Origin: Sphingomonas sp. Root710
GTDB lineage: Bacteria > Pseudomonadota > Alphaproteobacteria > Sphingomonadales > Sphingomonadaceae
Length of the DNA: 64,000 nucleotides
Direction of reading: 5' to 3'
Assembly (NCBI RefSeq): GCF_001429065.1
Contig: NZ_LMIB01000001.1
Coordinates: 505,933 to 569,932 of the forward strand
A program made the position numbers and the translations under genes. Below are positions 53,264 through 63,642 of the stretch, piece after piece. Every line of letters begins with the position of its first letter. Position 1 is the first letter of the stretch. The notes beneath the pieces were generated by a model. It was not told the origin of the DNA. It made no database searches and was given only the letters and a program-made list of their open reading frames with translations.

Positions 53264-55473
53264 CCATGAAATTCGATGCGCCCGCCGGTGACAATGTGAT
53301 CGACCGGCAGCGGGTGGTAGGCCACCCGGTCGACCGGATCGACGGGCCGCTCAAGGTCTGCGGGCTTGCGCCCTATGCCTATGAACAGAACGAGGCCGCA
53401 CCGAACGCCGCTTATGGCTGGATCGTCGGTTCGCCTATCGCGACGGGGCGGATAAGCTCGATCGATACGCGCGCCGCAGAGGCTGCGCCCGGTGTACTGG
53501 GCGTGATCACCGCGGCGAACGCCGGGCCGCTGAAGAAGTCGGACTCGAACACCGCAGCGCTGCTCGCGGGGCCGAAGGTCGAGCATTACGATCAGGCGGT
53601 GGCCCTCGTCGTCGCCGAGACCTTCGAACAGGCGCGCGATGCCGCGAGGCTGGTCCAGGTCGATTACGCGACTGCCAAGGGGCGCTTCGATCTGGCGGCG
53701 GCGCGCGATCATGCCCGCGCTTCGCCGCCGGGTTTCGACGGACCAGCGGCTACCAGCGTGGGGGATTTCGATGCGGCTTTCGCCAATGCCGCGGTCAAGG
53801 TGGACGAAGTCTACACGACCCCCGACCAGAGCCACATGATGATGGAGCCCCACGCCAGCATCGCGGCATGGGAGGGGGAGCGGCTGACGCTCTGGACCTC
53901 CAATCAGATGGTCGCCTGGGGCGTTCGGGACATGGCGGCGACGCTCGGCATGGCCAAGGAGAATATCCGGCTCGTCTCCCCCTATATCGGCGGTGGTTTC
54001 GGGGCGAAGCTGTGGGTACGGGCCGACGCCGTGCTGGCGGCAGTAGCGGCGCGCAAGCTCGGCCGCGCGGTCAAGGTCGCGCTGGCGCGGCCCCAGATCG
54101 TGAACAACACGGTCCACCGCCCGGCGACGATCCAGCGCGTTCGCATCGGAGCGGACAAGGATGGGCTGATCGATGCGATCGCGCATGAGAGCTGGTCGGG
54201 CGACCTGCCCGGCGGCAGTGCGGAGACCGCGGCGCAGCAGACAAGGCTTCTCTATCGCGGTGAGAACCGGATGACGGCGCATTATCTGACCGAACTCGAC
54301 TTGCCAGAAGGCAATGCGATGCGCGCGCCGGGAGAAGCGGTCGGACTGCTCGCGCTGGAAGTGGCAATGGACGAGCTGGCTGAGAAGCTGGGACTCGACC
54401 CGGTCGAGCTGCGCATTCGCAACGATGTTCAGTTCGATCCGGAGAAGGGGCCCAGCCGGCCCTTTTCCAGCCGTAAGTTCGTCGAATGCCTGCGCGTCGG
54501 TGCGGAGCGCTTCCACTGGTCGCGGCGCAACCCGGTGCCGGGGGAGCAGCGCGATGGCCGTTGGCTCGTCGGCATGGGCGTCGCCTCGGCCTTCCGCAAC
54601 AACCTGGTGATGCCGTCGGCGGCGCGGGCGAGCGCCGATGCCAAAGGCGTGGTCACGATCGAGACCGATATGACCGACATCGGTACCGGCAGCTACACGA
54701 TCATCGCGCAGACCGCCGCCGAGGTGATGGGCGTTCCGCTCGACAAGGTCCGCGTTCGCCTCGGCGACAGCCTCTTTCCCCAATCCTCGGGTTCAGGCGG
54801 GCAGTGGGGCGGCAACAGCTCTACTGCGGGCGTCTACGCCGCCTGCATGGCGTTGCGTTCCGCGCTTGCGCAGAAGGCCGGGTTCAACGCCACCGACGCC
54901 GATTTTGCCGACGGCTATCTGGTCAGCGGCAACCGGCGCGTCCGGATCGGCGAAGCGGCGGGCGCGGAGGGCGTCACCGTCGAAGGCAAGATGGACTATG
55001 GCCGCCTGACCAAGACCTATGCCCAGGCCACATTCGGCGCGCACTTCTGCGAGGTCGGTGTCGATGCGTTGACCGGTGAAGTTCGTATCCGCCGGCAGGG
55101 CGGGGCCTTTGCGGCCGGGCGGATCATCAACCCGAAATCGGCGCGCAGTCAGGTGATCGGCGCGATGACGATGGGCGCGGGCGCGGCGCTCATGGAGGAA
55201 CTGATCGTCGACAAGCGCTTCGGCTATTTCGTGACCCGCGATCTCGCCGAATATCATGTGCCGGTCCATGCCGACATTCCCGATCAGGACGTGATCTTCA
55301 TCGACGAGCTCGACGACAAGAGCTCGGTGATGAAAGCGAAAGGCGTCGGCGAGCTCGGCATTTGCGGCGCGGGCGCAGCGGTCGCGAACGCCATCTACAA
55401 CGCGACCGGCATCCGTCTGCGCGATTATCCGATGACCGTCGATAAGCTGATCGAGAAGCTGCCGACGGTCTGA
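53260..55473 (+). CDS. paoC: Aldehyde oxidase molybdenum-binding subunit (PaoC/YagR-like)
   Basis: This 737-residue catalytic subunit binds the molybdenum cofactor and oxidises aromatic or other aldehydes. Cofactor and substrate segments include [27 protein letters not shown] and [17 protein letters not shown], and the catalytic glutamate is E698 in [11 protein letters not shown]. No leader is visible; it is carried out by the PaoA Tat signal. The maturation chaperone PaoD/XdhC, normally next in the operon, is absent; a reverse-strand MaoC gene follows. Confidence 0.93.
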   Translation: MTMKFDAPAGDNVIDRQRVVGHPVDRIDGPLKVCGLAPYAYEQNEAAPNAAYGWIVGSPIATGRISSIDTRAAEAAPGVLGVITAANAGPLKKSDSNTAALLAGPKVEHYDQAVALVVAETFEQARDAARLVQVDYATAKGRFDLAAARDHARASPPGFDGPAATSVGDFDAAFANAAVKVDEVYTTPDQSHMMMEPHASIAAWEGERLTLWTSNQMVAWGVRDMAATLGMAKENIRLVSPYIGGGFGAKLWVRADAVLAAVAARKLGRAVKVALARPQIVNNTVHRPATIQRVRIGADKDGLIDAIAHESWSGDLPGGSAETAAQQTRLLYRGENRMTAHYLTELDLPEGNAMRAPGEAVGLLALEVAMDELAEKLGLDPVELRIRNDVQFDPEKGPSRPFSSRKFVECLRVGAERFHWSRRNPVPGEQRDGRWLVGMGVASAFRNNLVMPSAARASADAKGVVTIETDMTDIGTGSYTIIAQTAAEVMGVPLDKVRVRLGDSLFPQSSGSGGQWGGNSSTAGVYAACMALRSALAQKAGFNATDADFADGYLVSGNRRVRIGEAAGAEGVTVEGKMDYGRLTKTYAQATFGAHFCEVGVDALTGEVRIRRQGGAFAAGRIINPKSARSQVIGAMTMGAGAALMEELIVDKRFGYFVTRDLAEYHVPVHADIPDQDVIFIDELDDKSSVMKAKGVGELGICGAGAAVANAIYNATGIRLRDYPMTVDKLIEKLPTV

Positions 55474-55477
55474 AGGA

Positions 55478-55936
55478 TCAGGCTTTGGGACGCTTGCGCT
55501 GCAGCCCCGAGCGCTTGCAGTGGGCGACGAGATCACCATGCTGGTTATAGGCGCGGTGCAGGAAGGTGACGATGCCCTGGTCGGGCCGCGACTTGGATTC
55601 GCGCAGCTCGACCACCTCGGTCTCGACGCGGACGGTGTCGCCGTGGAACAGCGGCTTCGGGAAACGCACTTCATCCCAGCCGAGATTGGCGACCGCGGTG
55701 CCGAGCGTGGTATCGCCGACCGAGATGCCGACCATCAGGCCCAGGGTGAAGCAGCTGTTGACGAGCCGCTGGCCATATTCGGTCTGGGTCCGGCAATATT
55801 CCTCGTCGAGGTGGAGCAGTGCCGGATTGTGCGTCATCGTCGTGAACAGCACATTGTCGGTTTCGGTGATCGTTCGCGAAATGGGGTGCTTGAACAGCTG
55901 ACCGACCTCGAGTTCGTCGAACCAGACTCCGGGCAT
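55478..55936 (-). CDS. MaoC-family dehydratase
   Basis: This 152-residue hot-dog protein (MPGVWFDELEVGQLFKHPIS) contains ETDNVLFTTMTHNPALLHLD, the R-hydratase-type catalytic Asp/His region with the aspartate replaced by Thr-His-Asn. The family includes enoyl-CoA and mesaconyl-CoA hydratases. It converges on paoC with a 4-nt gap and lies 42 nt downstream of rimO on the same strand. Confidence 0.85.
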   Translation of the reverse strand: MPGVWFDELEVGQLFKHPISRTITETDNVLFTTMTHNPALLHLDEEYCRTQTEYGQRLVNSCFTLGLMVGISVGDTTLGTAVANLGWDEVRFPKPLFHGDTVRVETEVVELRESKSRPDQGIVTFLHRAYNQHGDLVAHCKRSGLQRKRPKA

Positions 55937-55978
55937 ATGGATGACCTCCCTGTGATGCTGTGCGCCGCTTGGCAGACT

Positions 55979-57316
55979 CTATGAAGGGCTTTGCACGCCG
56001 AACAGATCATGCTCGTCGGCATCCTCGATCTCGACCCGAACAATGTCGCCGGGGGCTAGTTTTTCGGCGTCGCGCAGATGGACTTCCCCATCGATGTCGG
56101 GCGCGTCCGCCTTCGATCGGCCGGTCGCGCCGCCTTCACCGTCGACGACGTCGATGATCACGTCGAGCGTGCGGCCGATCTTGGCTTCGAGCTTGGCGGC
56201 GGAGATGGCGGCTGTCCGTTCCATGATCCGCGCGTAGCGCTCTTCCTTGACCTCCTCGGGCACCGCACCGGGCAGGTCGTTGGCGGCCGCGCCCGCGACC
56301 GGTTCGAAGCGGAAGGCGCCGACGCGGTCGAGCTGCGCTTCGTCGAGCCAGTCGAGCAGATATTGGAAATCCTCTTCGGTCTCGCCGGGGAAGCCGACGA
56401 CGAAGGAGGAGCGGACCGCGATATCGGGGCAGACGGCGCGCCACGCCGCGAGCCGTTCGAGCACCTTTGCGTCGTTGGCCGGGCGCTTCATCGCCTTCAG
56501 CACGCGCGGCGAGGCATGCTGGAACGGGATGTCGAGATAGGGGAGCACCAGCCCCTCTGCCATCAGCGGAATGACCTGATCGACATGCGGATAGGGGTAG
56601 ACATAATGGAGCCGCACCCAGGCATCGAGCTTGCCCAGTTCGCGGGCTAAATCGGTCATGTGCGCGCGCACTTCGCCGCCGCCCTTCAGCGGGAAGCTCT
56701 TGTGCCTGAGGTCCAGCCCGTAGGCAGAGGTGTCCTGGCTGATCACCAGCAGCTCGCGAGTGCCGGCGGCGACCAGCTTCTCGGCCTCGCGCAGGATCGC
56801 GTCGGGCCGGCGGCTGACGAGATCGCCTCGGATCGACGGGATGATGCAGAAGCTGCAGCGGTGGTTGCAGCCTTCGGAAATCTTCAAATAGCTGTAATGG
56901 CGCGGCGTCAGCTTCAGTCCCGCTTCGGGCACCAGATCGACATAAGGCGAGGGCGGGACCGGGGCCGCCTCATGCACCGCGCCGACGACCTCTTCATATT
57001 GATGCGCGCCGGTGATCGCGAGAACGTTGGGAAAGCGGGCGCGGATCTTGTCCGCCTCGTCGCCCATGCAGCCCGTGACGATCACGCGGCCATTTTCCGC
57101 AATTGCCTCAGCGATCGCCTCCAGGCTTTCCTCCTTCGCGCTGTCGAGGAAGCCGCAGGTGTTGACCAGCACGACGTCCGCTCCGGCATAGTCGGGCGAC
57201 AAGCCATAGCCGTCCGACCGCAGCTTTGTGAGGATGCGTTCGCTGTCGACCAGATTCTTCGGACAGCCGAGCGAAACCATGCCGATCTTCGGCGGGGAGG
57301 GGAGTTCAATTGCCAT
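55979..57316 (-). CDS. rimO: Ribosomal protein S12 methylthiotransferase RimO
   Basis: This 445-residue radical-SAM enzyme adds a methylthio group to Asp of ribosomal protein S12. It has the N-terminal UPF0004 domain ([12 protein letters not shown] and [13 protein letters not shown]), the radical-SAM motif CNHRCSFC near residue 155 and a C-terminal TRAM domain from about residue 375. The ATG at 57316 ([10 protein letters not shown]) is preferred over 57331. Confidence 0.95.
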   Translation of the reverse strand: MAIELPSPPKIGMVSLGCPKNLVDSERILTKLRSDGYGLSPDYAGADVVLVNTCGFLDSAKEESLEAIAEAIAENGRVIVTGCMGDEADKIRARFPNVLAITGAHQYEEVVGAVHEAAPVPPSPYVDLVPEAGLKLTPRHYSYLKISEGCNHRCSFCIIPSIRGDLVSRRPDAILREAEKLVAAGTRELLVISQDTSAYGLDLRHKSFPLKGGGEVRAHMTDLARELGKLDAWVRLHYVYPYPHVDQVIPLMAEGLVLPYLDIPFQHASPRVLKAMKRPANDAKVLERLAAWRAVCPDIAVRSSFVVGFPGETEEDFQYLLDWLDEAQLDRVGAFRFEPVAGAAANDLPGAVPEEVKEERYARIMERTAAISAAKLEAKIGRTLDVIIDVVDGEGGATGRSKADAPDIDGEVHLRDAEKLAPGDIVRVEIEDADEHDLFGVQSPS

Positions 57317-57445
57317 GGAGCGCGCGCACATAGGCGGTTTCGAGGCAAAATGCGAGGCCTGGGCGCGGGAAGCCCAGGCCAGGGCATGCTACGACGGGTA
57401 CTTCCGCCAATCAATCGAGACATTTCTGATGGTCTAGCACTGTAT

Positions 57446-57481
57446 ATTGATGTTCTAGACATCAATTATCATGTTTGATAA
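57446..57481. promoter_or_regulatory. Two adjoining palindromes, candidate operators
   Basis: ATTGATGT-TCTAG-ACATCAAT (57446-57466) is directly followed by TTATCA-TGTT-TGATAA (57466-57481), 25 nt upstream of the HTH gene. Perfect dyads in an AT-rich island suit binding by the HTH dimer and overlap the likely promoter. Confidence 0.6.
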
Positions 57482-57505
57482 TAGCTTGAGCAAGGTGAAG
57501 AGTTT

Positions 57506-57772
57506 ATGATCACGGCATCGCAGATGCGTGCGGCGCGGGCCTTGCTGGGTATCGATCAGCGCCAGCTCGCCGAAATGTCGGGCCTGTCGGTGCCGACCAT
57601 CCAGCGGATGGAGGCCAGCGAGGACAGGGTGAGGGGCGTGATCGATACGCTGACCAAGATCGTCGACGCCTTCGATGCGGCCGGCATCGAGCTGATCGGC
57701 GAGAATGCGGCAAGCAGCGGAGCGGGGCGGGGGGTCCGCTACAAGCTCGCCAAAGGATCGGGCGGCAAATAG
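57506..57772 (+). CDS. XRE-family HTH regulator
   Basis: This 88-residue single-domain regulator reads ITASQMRAARALLGIDQRQL then AEMSGLSVPTIQRMEASEDR, followed by a short tail. It lies 30 nt before a SulP transporter and downstream of two palindromes, so it probably represses itself and the transporter. The effector is unknown. Confidence 0.88.
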   Translation: MITASQMRAARALLGIDQRQLAEMSGLSVPTIQRMEASEDRVRGVIDTLTKIVDAFDAAGIELIGENAASSGAGRGVRYKLAKGSGGK

Positions 57773-57802
57773 GCCGCCGGTGATGAGGGAAAGCGGATCA
57801 TA

Positions 57803-59515
57803 ATGGTCGCTCACCGGGCAAGACCCAGTTTCGTCGAACTGTTCACGCCCAAGCTCGTCACCATATTGCGCGAACGCTATCGTCTGGCCGACCTGAGGGC
57901 GGATGCCGTCGCGGGTTTCACCGTGGCGATAGTCGCCCTGCCATTGTCGATGGCGATCGCCATCGGATCGGGCGTCACGCCCGACCGGGGCCTCTATGCC
58001 GCGATCGTCGGCGGCTTCATCGTCTCGCTGCTGGGCGGCAGCCGCTTCCAGATCGGCGGACCGGCGGGCGCGTTTATCGTCCTTGTCGCCACGACCGTCG
58101 AAGCCCATGGCGTCGATGGCCTGCTGCTGGCGACGATCCTGTCCGGCCTGATATTGCTCGCCGTCGGCCTGCTTCGGCTTGGCACCTTCATCAAATATAT
58201 CCCCTATCCCGTGACGGTCGGCTTCACGTCGGGCATCGCCGTCGTGATCTTCGCCAGCCAGATCAAGGAATTGCTTGGGCTCAGCCTGACGGGAAAGGAG
58301 CCCGGAGCGCTCATCCCCAAGCTCCATGTGCTGGCCGGGGCGCTGCCGTCGGCCAGCATGCCCTCGATGGCGATCACCGCGTTCACGATCGGCACGATCG
58401 TCTCGGTGCGGCGCGTTCGGCCGCACTGGCCGGCCTTCGTGATCGGAATCGGCCTGGCCGCGATCCTCGCCGGTGCGCTGGGGATGCCCGTCGAGACGAT
58501 CGGCACCCGCTTCGGCGGGATACCGCAATCGCTGCCCAGCCCACGGCTGCCGGCGCTATCGCTGGACAAGGTCGTCGCGGTTCTTCCGGCCGCCCTGTCT
58601 TTCGCGCTGCTGGGCAGCATCGAAAGCCTGCTGTCGGCAGTGGTGGCCGACAGCATGAGCGGGCGGCGGCACCGCTCCAACGCCGAGCTGGTCGCGCAGG
58701 GCCTGGCCAACATCGGATCCGCCATGTTCGGCGGCATCTGCGTCACGGGCACTATCGCCCGCACCGCGACCAATGTGCGTGCGGGCGCGCGGGGTCCGAT
58801 CGCCGGCATGCTTCATTCGGTCTTCCTGCTGCTGTTCATGCTGATCGCGGCGCCGCTGGCGGGTTATATCCCACTGTCGGCGCTCGCCGCCGTCCTTGCC
58901 GTCGTCTGTTGGAACATGGCGGAAAAGCAAGAATTCTGGACCTTGCTGCGATCATCGCGCGGCGACGCTGTGGTCCTGCTCGGCACGTTCCTGCTCGTCG
59001 TTTTCCGCGACCTTTCGGAAGGCATCATGGTCGGGTTCGGGCTGGGTGCCTTGCTGTTCCTTCATCGCATGGCCCAGGCGGTGGAGGTCGACAGCTCGCG
59101 CCCCATCGTCGAACTGGACAAGGCGGACCGGGGCAGCGGCGAGCAGCGCACGCCTTATGACGCCGCTCTGGCGGCGGACCCGTTCGTTCTGGTCTATCGG
59201 ATTTCCGGCGCGTTCTTTTTCGGCGCGGCGGGCACCGTGAGCGCCGCGCTCGACCATATCGGTGAGCATCCCAAGGCCTATGTCGTCGATTTTTCCGCCG
59301 TCCCGATCGTCGATGCGACCGCCGCCGCAACCATGAAGGGCCTGGCGCAGAAGGCGAAGCGTCTCGGCGTACCGCTCTATCTATCGGGCACTGGCCCCAG
59401 GATCAGGCGGGTCCTGTTCGCGCATGGGGTTCGGCCGCCACATGTTCGATTCAAGGCGACGCTCGATCAAGCCGTCGAGGCGGCGCGAGGCACTCAGCTG
59501 CGTGAGGGCAGGTAG
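57803..59515 (+). CDS. SulP-family anion transporter with STAS domain
   Basis: This 570-residue membrane protein has 10 or more hydrophobic helices (about residues 30-415) with the SulP segments GLYAAIVGGFIVSLLGGSRF, QIGGPAGAFIVL and GGICVTGTIARTATNVRAGA. A C-terminal STAS domain follows (VVDFSAVPIVDATAAATMKG). SulP proteins carry sulfate, bicarbonate or other anions; the lack of an attached carbonic anhydrase leaves the substrate open. The STAS phosphoserine position reads Thr. Its end overlaps the convergent LysM/M23 gene by 22 nt. Confidence 0.92.
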   Translation: MVAHRARPSFVELFTPKLVTILRERYRLADLRADAVAGFTVAIVALPLSMAIAIGSGVTPDRGLYAAIVGGFIVSLLGGSRFQIGGPAGAFIVLVATTVEAHGVDGLLLATILSGLILLAVGLLRLGTFIKYIPYPVTVGFTSGIAVVIFASQIKELLGLSLTGKEPGALIPKLHVLAGALPSASMPSMAITAFTIGTIVSVRRVRPHWPAFVIGIGLAAILAGALGMPVETIGTRFGGIPQSLPSPRLPALSLDKVVAVLPAALSFALLGSIESLLSAVVADSMSGRRHRSNAELVAQGLANIGSAMFGGICVTGTIARTATNVRAGARGPIAGMLHSVFLLLFMLIAAPLAGYIPLSALAAVLAVVCWNMAEKQEFWTLLRSSRGDAVVLLGTFLLVVFRDLSEGIMVGFGLGALLFLHRMAQAVEVDSSRPIVELDKADRGSGEQRTPYDAALAADPFVLVYRISGAFFFGAAGTVSAALDHIGEHPKAYVVDFSAVPIVDATAAATMKGLAQKAKRLGVPLYLSGTGPRIRRVLFAHGVRPPHVRFKATLDQAVEAARGTQLREGR

Positions 59516-60636
59516 CTCAGCGGGTCCACCGGTTTGCGGCCGTTGCGGATCTCGAAATGAAGCTGGGGCTCAGCGCTATAGGGGCTGCTGCCGCTCTTCG
59601 CGATCGTCTGCCCGCGCACCACCTTCTGCCCGCGCGTGACGGTGATGCTGTCGGCATAGCCATAGGCGCTGATCCAGCCATCGCCATGGCGCAGCAGCAC
59701 CAGCGTGCCATAGGCCGGGATATCCTGACCGACATATGCCACGACGCCATCGGCGGCGGCGGTGATCGGGGTGCCGCGCGGCGTGCCGATGTTGACGCCG
59801 TCATTCTGCTGCCCGCTCGCATGCCGCCCGAAGCGGCGGAGGATCGGCCCGCGCACCGGCCAGTCGAACCGCCCGGCGAACCGCGCCGGTTCGGCGACCG
59901 CGACGGTGGGCGCCACTATCTTGGGCGTCACGACCGGCGGCTTGGGGCTCTCGCGGGTGGCGAGCGCGGGTTCCGATCCGGTGATCAGGTCCTCGATATC
60001 CAGCCGGAATGCGGCCTCGCGCTGATCCGACGTCATGCTGGCGACCTCGCGCTGGCTCGGCAAAACGAGCCGCTGGCCTTCGCGAAGCACATAGGGTTCT
60101 TCGAGCTCGTTGAGCTGTGCGATCCGGCCCCATTCAACGCCATAGGCGCGTGAGATGGCGATGCCGGTCTCGCCCTTGCCGACGCGGTGATAGCGCCCGC
60201 CGGGGACCTTGAGCTTCTGGCCGACGATGATCTTGAAGGGCGCCGCGATATGGTTGACCCGCGCGATCGCTTCCGAGCCCGCGCCGGTCTTGTCCGAAAT
60301 CGCGCGCAGCGTATCGCCGGGCTTCACGACATAGGTCGAGGCGGCGACCTCGATCGCCGATGGCGCGACCGTCTTCACCTGCCACGCGGGCGGCGGCGGA
60401 GTCGGCACATTCTCCGATACCGCGGGCGGCGGCGGGCCGGGGGCGATTACCGGCTCCTCAACGGGAGCGACGGCTTTCGCGGACGGCACGGGCGCTGGCG
60501 GCGGCGTTGCGGCGCGCTGGCGTGTCGGGGCGGGGCGGCGGGTTTCGGCGCGATCCTGCGCAGGAATGCAGGCGGACGTCATCAGCAGCAATGCGACGAG
60601 CGCGCAACCTGTCGGGCGGATGGTCGGCAAGGCCAT
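59494..60636 (-). CDS. LysM and M23 peptidase domain lipoprotein (NlpD/EnvC-like)
   Basis: This 380-residue envelope protein has a lipoprotein-type signal (ALVALLLMTSAC, lipid cysteine in TSAC) and a Pro/Ala-rich linker. Two LysM repeats follow (TYVVKPGDTLRAISDKTGAG; GRYHRVGKGETGIAISRAYG), then an M23 domain (HASGQQNDGVNIGTPRGTPI; HGDGWISAYG; LHFEIRNGRKPVDPLSYL). The M23 zinc ligands are incomplete (NDGVNIG in place of HxGxD), so it is probably a non-catalytic amidase activator acting in cell separation. It lies downstream of surE on the same strand. Confidence 0.88.
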   Translation of the reverse strand: MALPTIRPTGCALVALLLMTSACIPAQDRAETRRPAPTRQRAATPPPAPVPSAKAVAPVEEPVIAPGPPPPAVSENVPTPPPPAWQVKTVAPSAIEVAASTYVVKPGDTLRAISDKTGAGSEAIARVNHIAAPFKIIVGQKLKVPGGRYHRVGKGETGIAISRAYGVEWGRIAQLNELEEPYVLREGQRLVLPSQREVASMTSDQREAAFRLDIEDLITGSEPALATRESPKPPVVTPKIVAPTVAVAEPARFAGRFDWPVRGPILRRFGRHASGQQNDGVNIGTPRGTPITAAADGVVAYVGQDIPAYGTLVLLRHGDGWISAYGYADSITVTRGQKVVRGQTIAKSGSSPYSAEPQLHFEIRNGRKPVDPLSYLPSRS

Positions 60637-60710
60637 GACGGTTCTGTTAGCAGCCTTGAGCGGCGATGCCACCCTCTCGATGCAGGCGGGCCAAGATGGC
60701 CACCGGCGTC

Positions 60711-61475
60711 TCAGCTGTACAAGCTCGCAATGGCGGCCATCGAGGCGTGGTGGGTCATGTCGCAGTGGAGCGGGGTGACAGTCACCCAACCGTCGGCGGC
60801 GGCCTCGAGGTCGGTGCTGTGCGCGGGCGTGTGCGGCATGCCGGCCAGCTTGAGCCAGTAATAGTCGAAGCCGCGCGGGTCGGTGCCTTTGATCAGTTCG
60901 GTCTCGCCATAGTCGCGTAACCCTTGGCCGACGACGCGGATGCCGAGCACATCACCCGCCGCGCGGGCCGGGAAGTTGATGTTGACCAATGTCCGCGGCG
61001 CCCAAGGTGCGTCGAGCAGCGGGCGGAGCACGCGTTCGCCCCATGCCTCGGCCGCCGCGAAGCTGACATTCTCGCCCGCGCCGGCCTTAGCATAGACCTG
61101 GCTGAGCGCGATCGAGCGGATCCCGGCGAGCGCGCCTTCCATTGCGGCGGACACCGTGCCCGAATAGCTGACATCCTCGCCCAGGTTCGCGCCGCGATTG
61201 ACGCCTGACAGGATCAGGTCGGGCGGATTATCCTTCATGATGAGGCCGAGCGCCATCATCACGGCGTCGGTCGGCGTTCCCGCGACCGCATGGCGGCGTT
61301 CGCCGAGCTGGCGGATGCGCAGGGGGCGGGTGAGGGTGAGCGAGCGGCCCGCGCCCGATTTTTCGCCCGATGGCGCGACGATCGTGACGTCATCGGATAG
61401 CTTGCGTGCTATCCGTTCGAGCACGGCCATGCCCGGCGCGTGCACGCCGTCGTCATTGCACAACAATATCCTCAT
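60711..61475 (-). CDS. surE: 5'/3'-nucleotidase SurE
   Basis: This 254-residue metal-dependent nucleotidase and survival protein has [15 protein letters not shown] (metal-binding Asp-Asp), [26 protein letters not shown] and [20 protein letters not shown]. The ATG at 61475 is set by the family start and overlaps the serS stop by 4 nt, the conserved serS-surE pairing of alphaproteobacteria. Confidence 0.95.
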   Translation of the reverse strand: MRILLCNDDGVHAPGMAVLERIARKLSDDVTIVAPSGEKSGAGRSLTLTRPLRIRQLGERRHAVAGTPTDAVMMALGLIMKDNPPDLILSGVNRGANLGEDVSYSGTVSAAMEGALAGIRSIALSQVYAKAGAGENVSFAAAEAWGERVLRPLLDAPWAPRTLVNINFPARAAGDVLGIRVVGQGLRDYGETELIKGTDPRGFDYYWLKLAGMPHTPAHSTDLEAAADGWVTVTPLHCDMTHHASMAAIASLYS

Positions 61476-62749
61476 GCCGGGCGTAGCTCCGTGAGCCCGC
61501 CCATATAGGGGAGCAGCGCTTCCGGAATCGCCACCGAGCAATCGGCGCGTTGATAGTTCTCCAGCACCGCTACCAGCGTCCGCCCGACAGCAAGGCCCGA
61601 ACCGTTGAGGGTGTGGACGAAGCGGGTGCCCTTGCTTTCGCCAGTTGGACGATAGCGCGCGCTCATCCGCCGCGCCTGGAAGTCGCCGCAGTTGGAGATG
61701 CTACTGATTTCGCGATAACAGCCCTGGCCCGGCAGCCAGACTTCGAGGTCGAAGGTCTTGCGCGCGGTGAAGCCCATGTCGCCGGTGCAGAGGAGGACGC
61801 GGCGATAGGGCAGGCCGAGCTCTTCGAGGATCGCTTCGGCGGCGCGGGTCATCTCGGCATGGACCGCGTCCGATTGCTCGGGTGTGGTGATCGCCACCAG
61901 TTCGACCTTCTCGAACTGATGCTGGCGGATCAGGCCGCGGGTGTCGCGTCCGGCCGCCCCCGCTTCGGAGCGGAAGCATTGGGTGAGCGCGGTGAACTTC
62001 AGCGGCAGCTCGGCCTCGGGGAGGATCTGCTCGCGGACCATGTTGGTCAGGCTGACTTCGGCGGTGGGGATCAGCCAGCGGCCGTCGGTGGTCTGGAACA
62101 GATCCTCGGCGAACTTCGGAAGCTGGCCGGTACCGAACACCGCCTCGTCGCGGACAAGTAGCGGCGGGATCACCTCTGTGAAGCCGGCGGCAGTCTGGCG
62201 ATCGAGCATGAAGGCGCCCAGTGCGCGCTGAAGACGGGCGACTCCGCCCTTGAGCACGGCGAAGCGGGCTCCCGAGATGGCGGCCGCGGCTTCGAAGTCG
62301 AGGCCGAGCGGGCCCGCGAAATCGGGATGTTCACGCGCGGTGAAGTCGAAAGCGGGCGGGGTGCCCCAGACGTGCTGCTCGACATTATGCGCTTCGTCTG
62401 CGCCCTCGGGCACATCGCTGGCAGGGAGATTGGGGATGGCGGCGAGCGCGGTGTGCAGTTCGGCGTCGACCTCGCCACCCTCGGCTTCAAGCGCGGGCAT
62501 CTTCTCCTTGAGCGCCGCGACCTCGGCCATCAGCGTCGCTGCGGTAGCCTCATCCTTCTGCGCCTTGGCCTGGCCGATCGCCTTGGACGCATCGTTGCGG
62601 CGCGCCTGCGCCTGCTGCAATTCAGTGGTGATGGCGCGGCGGCGTTCGTCGAGGGCGAGAAGCGACGCAGACACGGGCGCTACGCCGCGGCGGCCGAGCG
62701 CGGCATCGAAAGCGGCGGGTTCATCGCGGATCAGGCGGATATCGTGCAT
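61472..62749 (-). CDS. serS: Seryl-tRNA synthetase
   Basis: This 425-residue class II synthetase has the N-terminal coiled-coil tRNA-binding arm (residues 30-100; [20 protein letters not shown]), motif 2 in [20 protein letters not shown] and motif 3 in [19 protein letters not shown]. The ATG at 62749 ([11 protein letters not shown]) is the family start. It charges the tRNA-Ser species, including the one at 22256 that bears the island. Confidence 0.96.
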   Translation of the reverse strand: MHDIRLIRDEPAAFDAALGRRGVAPVSASLLALDERRRAITTELQQAQARRNDASKAIGQAKAQKDEATAATLMAEVAALKEKMPALEAEGGEVDAELHTALAAIPNLPASDVPEGADEAHNVEQHVWGTPPAFDFTAREHPDFAGPLGLDFEAAAAISGARFAVLKGGVARLQRALGAFMLDRQTAAGFTEVIPPLLVRDEAVFGTGQLPKFAEDLFQTTDGRWLIPTAEVSLTNMVREQILPEAELPLKFTALTQCFRSEAGAAGRDTRGLIRQHQFEKVELVAITTPEQSDAVHAEMTRAAEAILEELGLPYRRVLLCTGDMGFTARKTFDLEVWLPGQGCYREISSISNCGDFQARRMSARYRPTGESKGTRFVHTLNGSGLAVGRTLVAVLENYQRADCSVAIPEALLPYMGGLTELRPA

Positions 62750-62943
62750 CGCCGCCCTATGGCCCCGAAGCGCGAACCGCGCAACCGCCGCGCATACGCC
62801 TACCAACCGTCGAACGATGCCGAGGTTGCGTCATTCGTGCACATAGCAGGTCGCTTCGCCCCGTGCTGGGCGCGACCCATCGAAACGGGGTGGAACTAGG
62901 CGGTGTCCCCGTGCGTCAATTGGGTGATTGTCCAAAGAGGAGT

Positions 62944-63495
62944 ATGGATGTGACTTTTCGAGCTGCTTTCCTTGCCACCGCTTTGTTGATGGCAGGCGGC
63001 GCTGCCCCGGCCTTTGCCCAGGCCGCACCGGCGGCCGCGCCCGCCAAGGCCAATGTGACGGCGGGGGCGAGTGTTTCGGACGCGAAAGGTGGCGCTGTCG
63101 GAACCATCGCGTCTGTCAGTGGTGATATCGCGGTGATCGATACCGGCGTCGTCAAGGCCAGTGTTCCCACCTCTGCCTTTGCGCAGAGCGACAAGGGCCT
63201 TCTGATCGGCATGACCAAGACCGAACTTGAAGCAGCCGCTCAGGGCGCGGCGGCGAGCGCGCAGCAGCAGTTCCTCGCCTCGCTGAAGCCGGGCACGGCG
63301 GTGACCGACCAGAATGGCGGCGCTGTCGGCACGATCGAGGCGGTGGAAGGCGATCTGGTGACCGTCGCTACGCCGAACGCAAAGGCCAAGCTGCCCAAGA
63401 GCGCGATCGCGCAGGGGCCCAACGGCCCGGTGATCGGCATGACGCAGGCGCAGTTGGAGGCTGCCGCCAAGGGCACCGCCGTTCCGACCGGCTGA
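62944..63495 (+). CDS. Exported protein with two tandem beta-barrel-like repeats
   Basis: This protein of about 183 residues has a signal peptide (FLATALLMAGGAAPAFAQA). It carries two homologous units of roughly 62 residues: GASVSDAKGGAVGTIASVSG to LLIGMTKTELEAAAQGA, and GTAVTDQNGGAVGTIEAVEG to PVIGMTQAQLEAAAKGT. Each looks like a small PRC-barrel-type fold with a trailing helix. The function is unknown. ATG 62944 lies too close to GAGGAG, so GTG 62950 (spacing 7) may be the real start. The 62750-62943 gap carries its promoter and that of serS. Confidence 0.75.
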   Translation: MDVTFRAAFLATALLMAGGAAPAFAQAAPAAAPAKANVTAGASVSDAKGGAVGTIASVSGDIAVIDTGVVKASVPTSAFAQSDKGLLIGMTKTELEAAAQGAAASAQQQFLASLKPGTAVTDQNGGAVGTIEAVEGDLVTVATPNAKAKLPKSAIAQGPNGPVIGMTQAQLEAAAKGTAVPTG

Positions 63496-63523
63496 GTCCG
63501 CTCCAAATAATCCCCAAGTTTCT

Positions 63524-63560
63524 GCGCCCGCGCACAGCTTCCCGGCTTGTGCGCGGGCGC
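63524..63560. terminator. Strong hairpin, probable terminator
   Basis: A 13-bp perfect stem GCGCCCGCGCACA/TGTGCGCGGGCGC with an 11-nt loop lies 28 nt beyond the stop of the two-repeat protein and upstream of dksA. There is no T run, so termination may be weak or Rho-assisted. Confidence 0.55.
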
Positions 63561-63642
63561 CTCGCTGTCTATAGCCCGCCGCGGGCGACCCTCGCTGTCA
63601 GCTGCCTAGCCTGGCTTGGTCGAGGGCAAAGCGGAGAGTCGC

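Noticed and set aside
59510-59530. tRNA-like GGTAGCTCAGCGGGT sequence
   Set aside because: No matching acceptor, anticodon or T arm follows, and it lies within the C-terminal codons of the LysM/M23 gene on the other strand.
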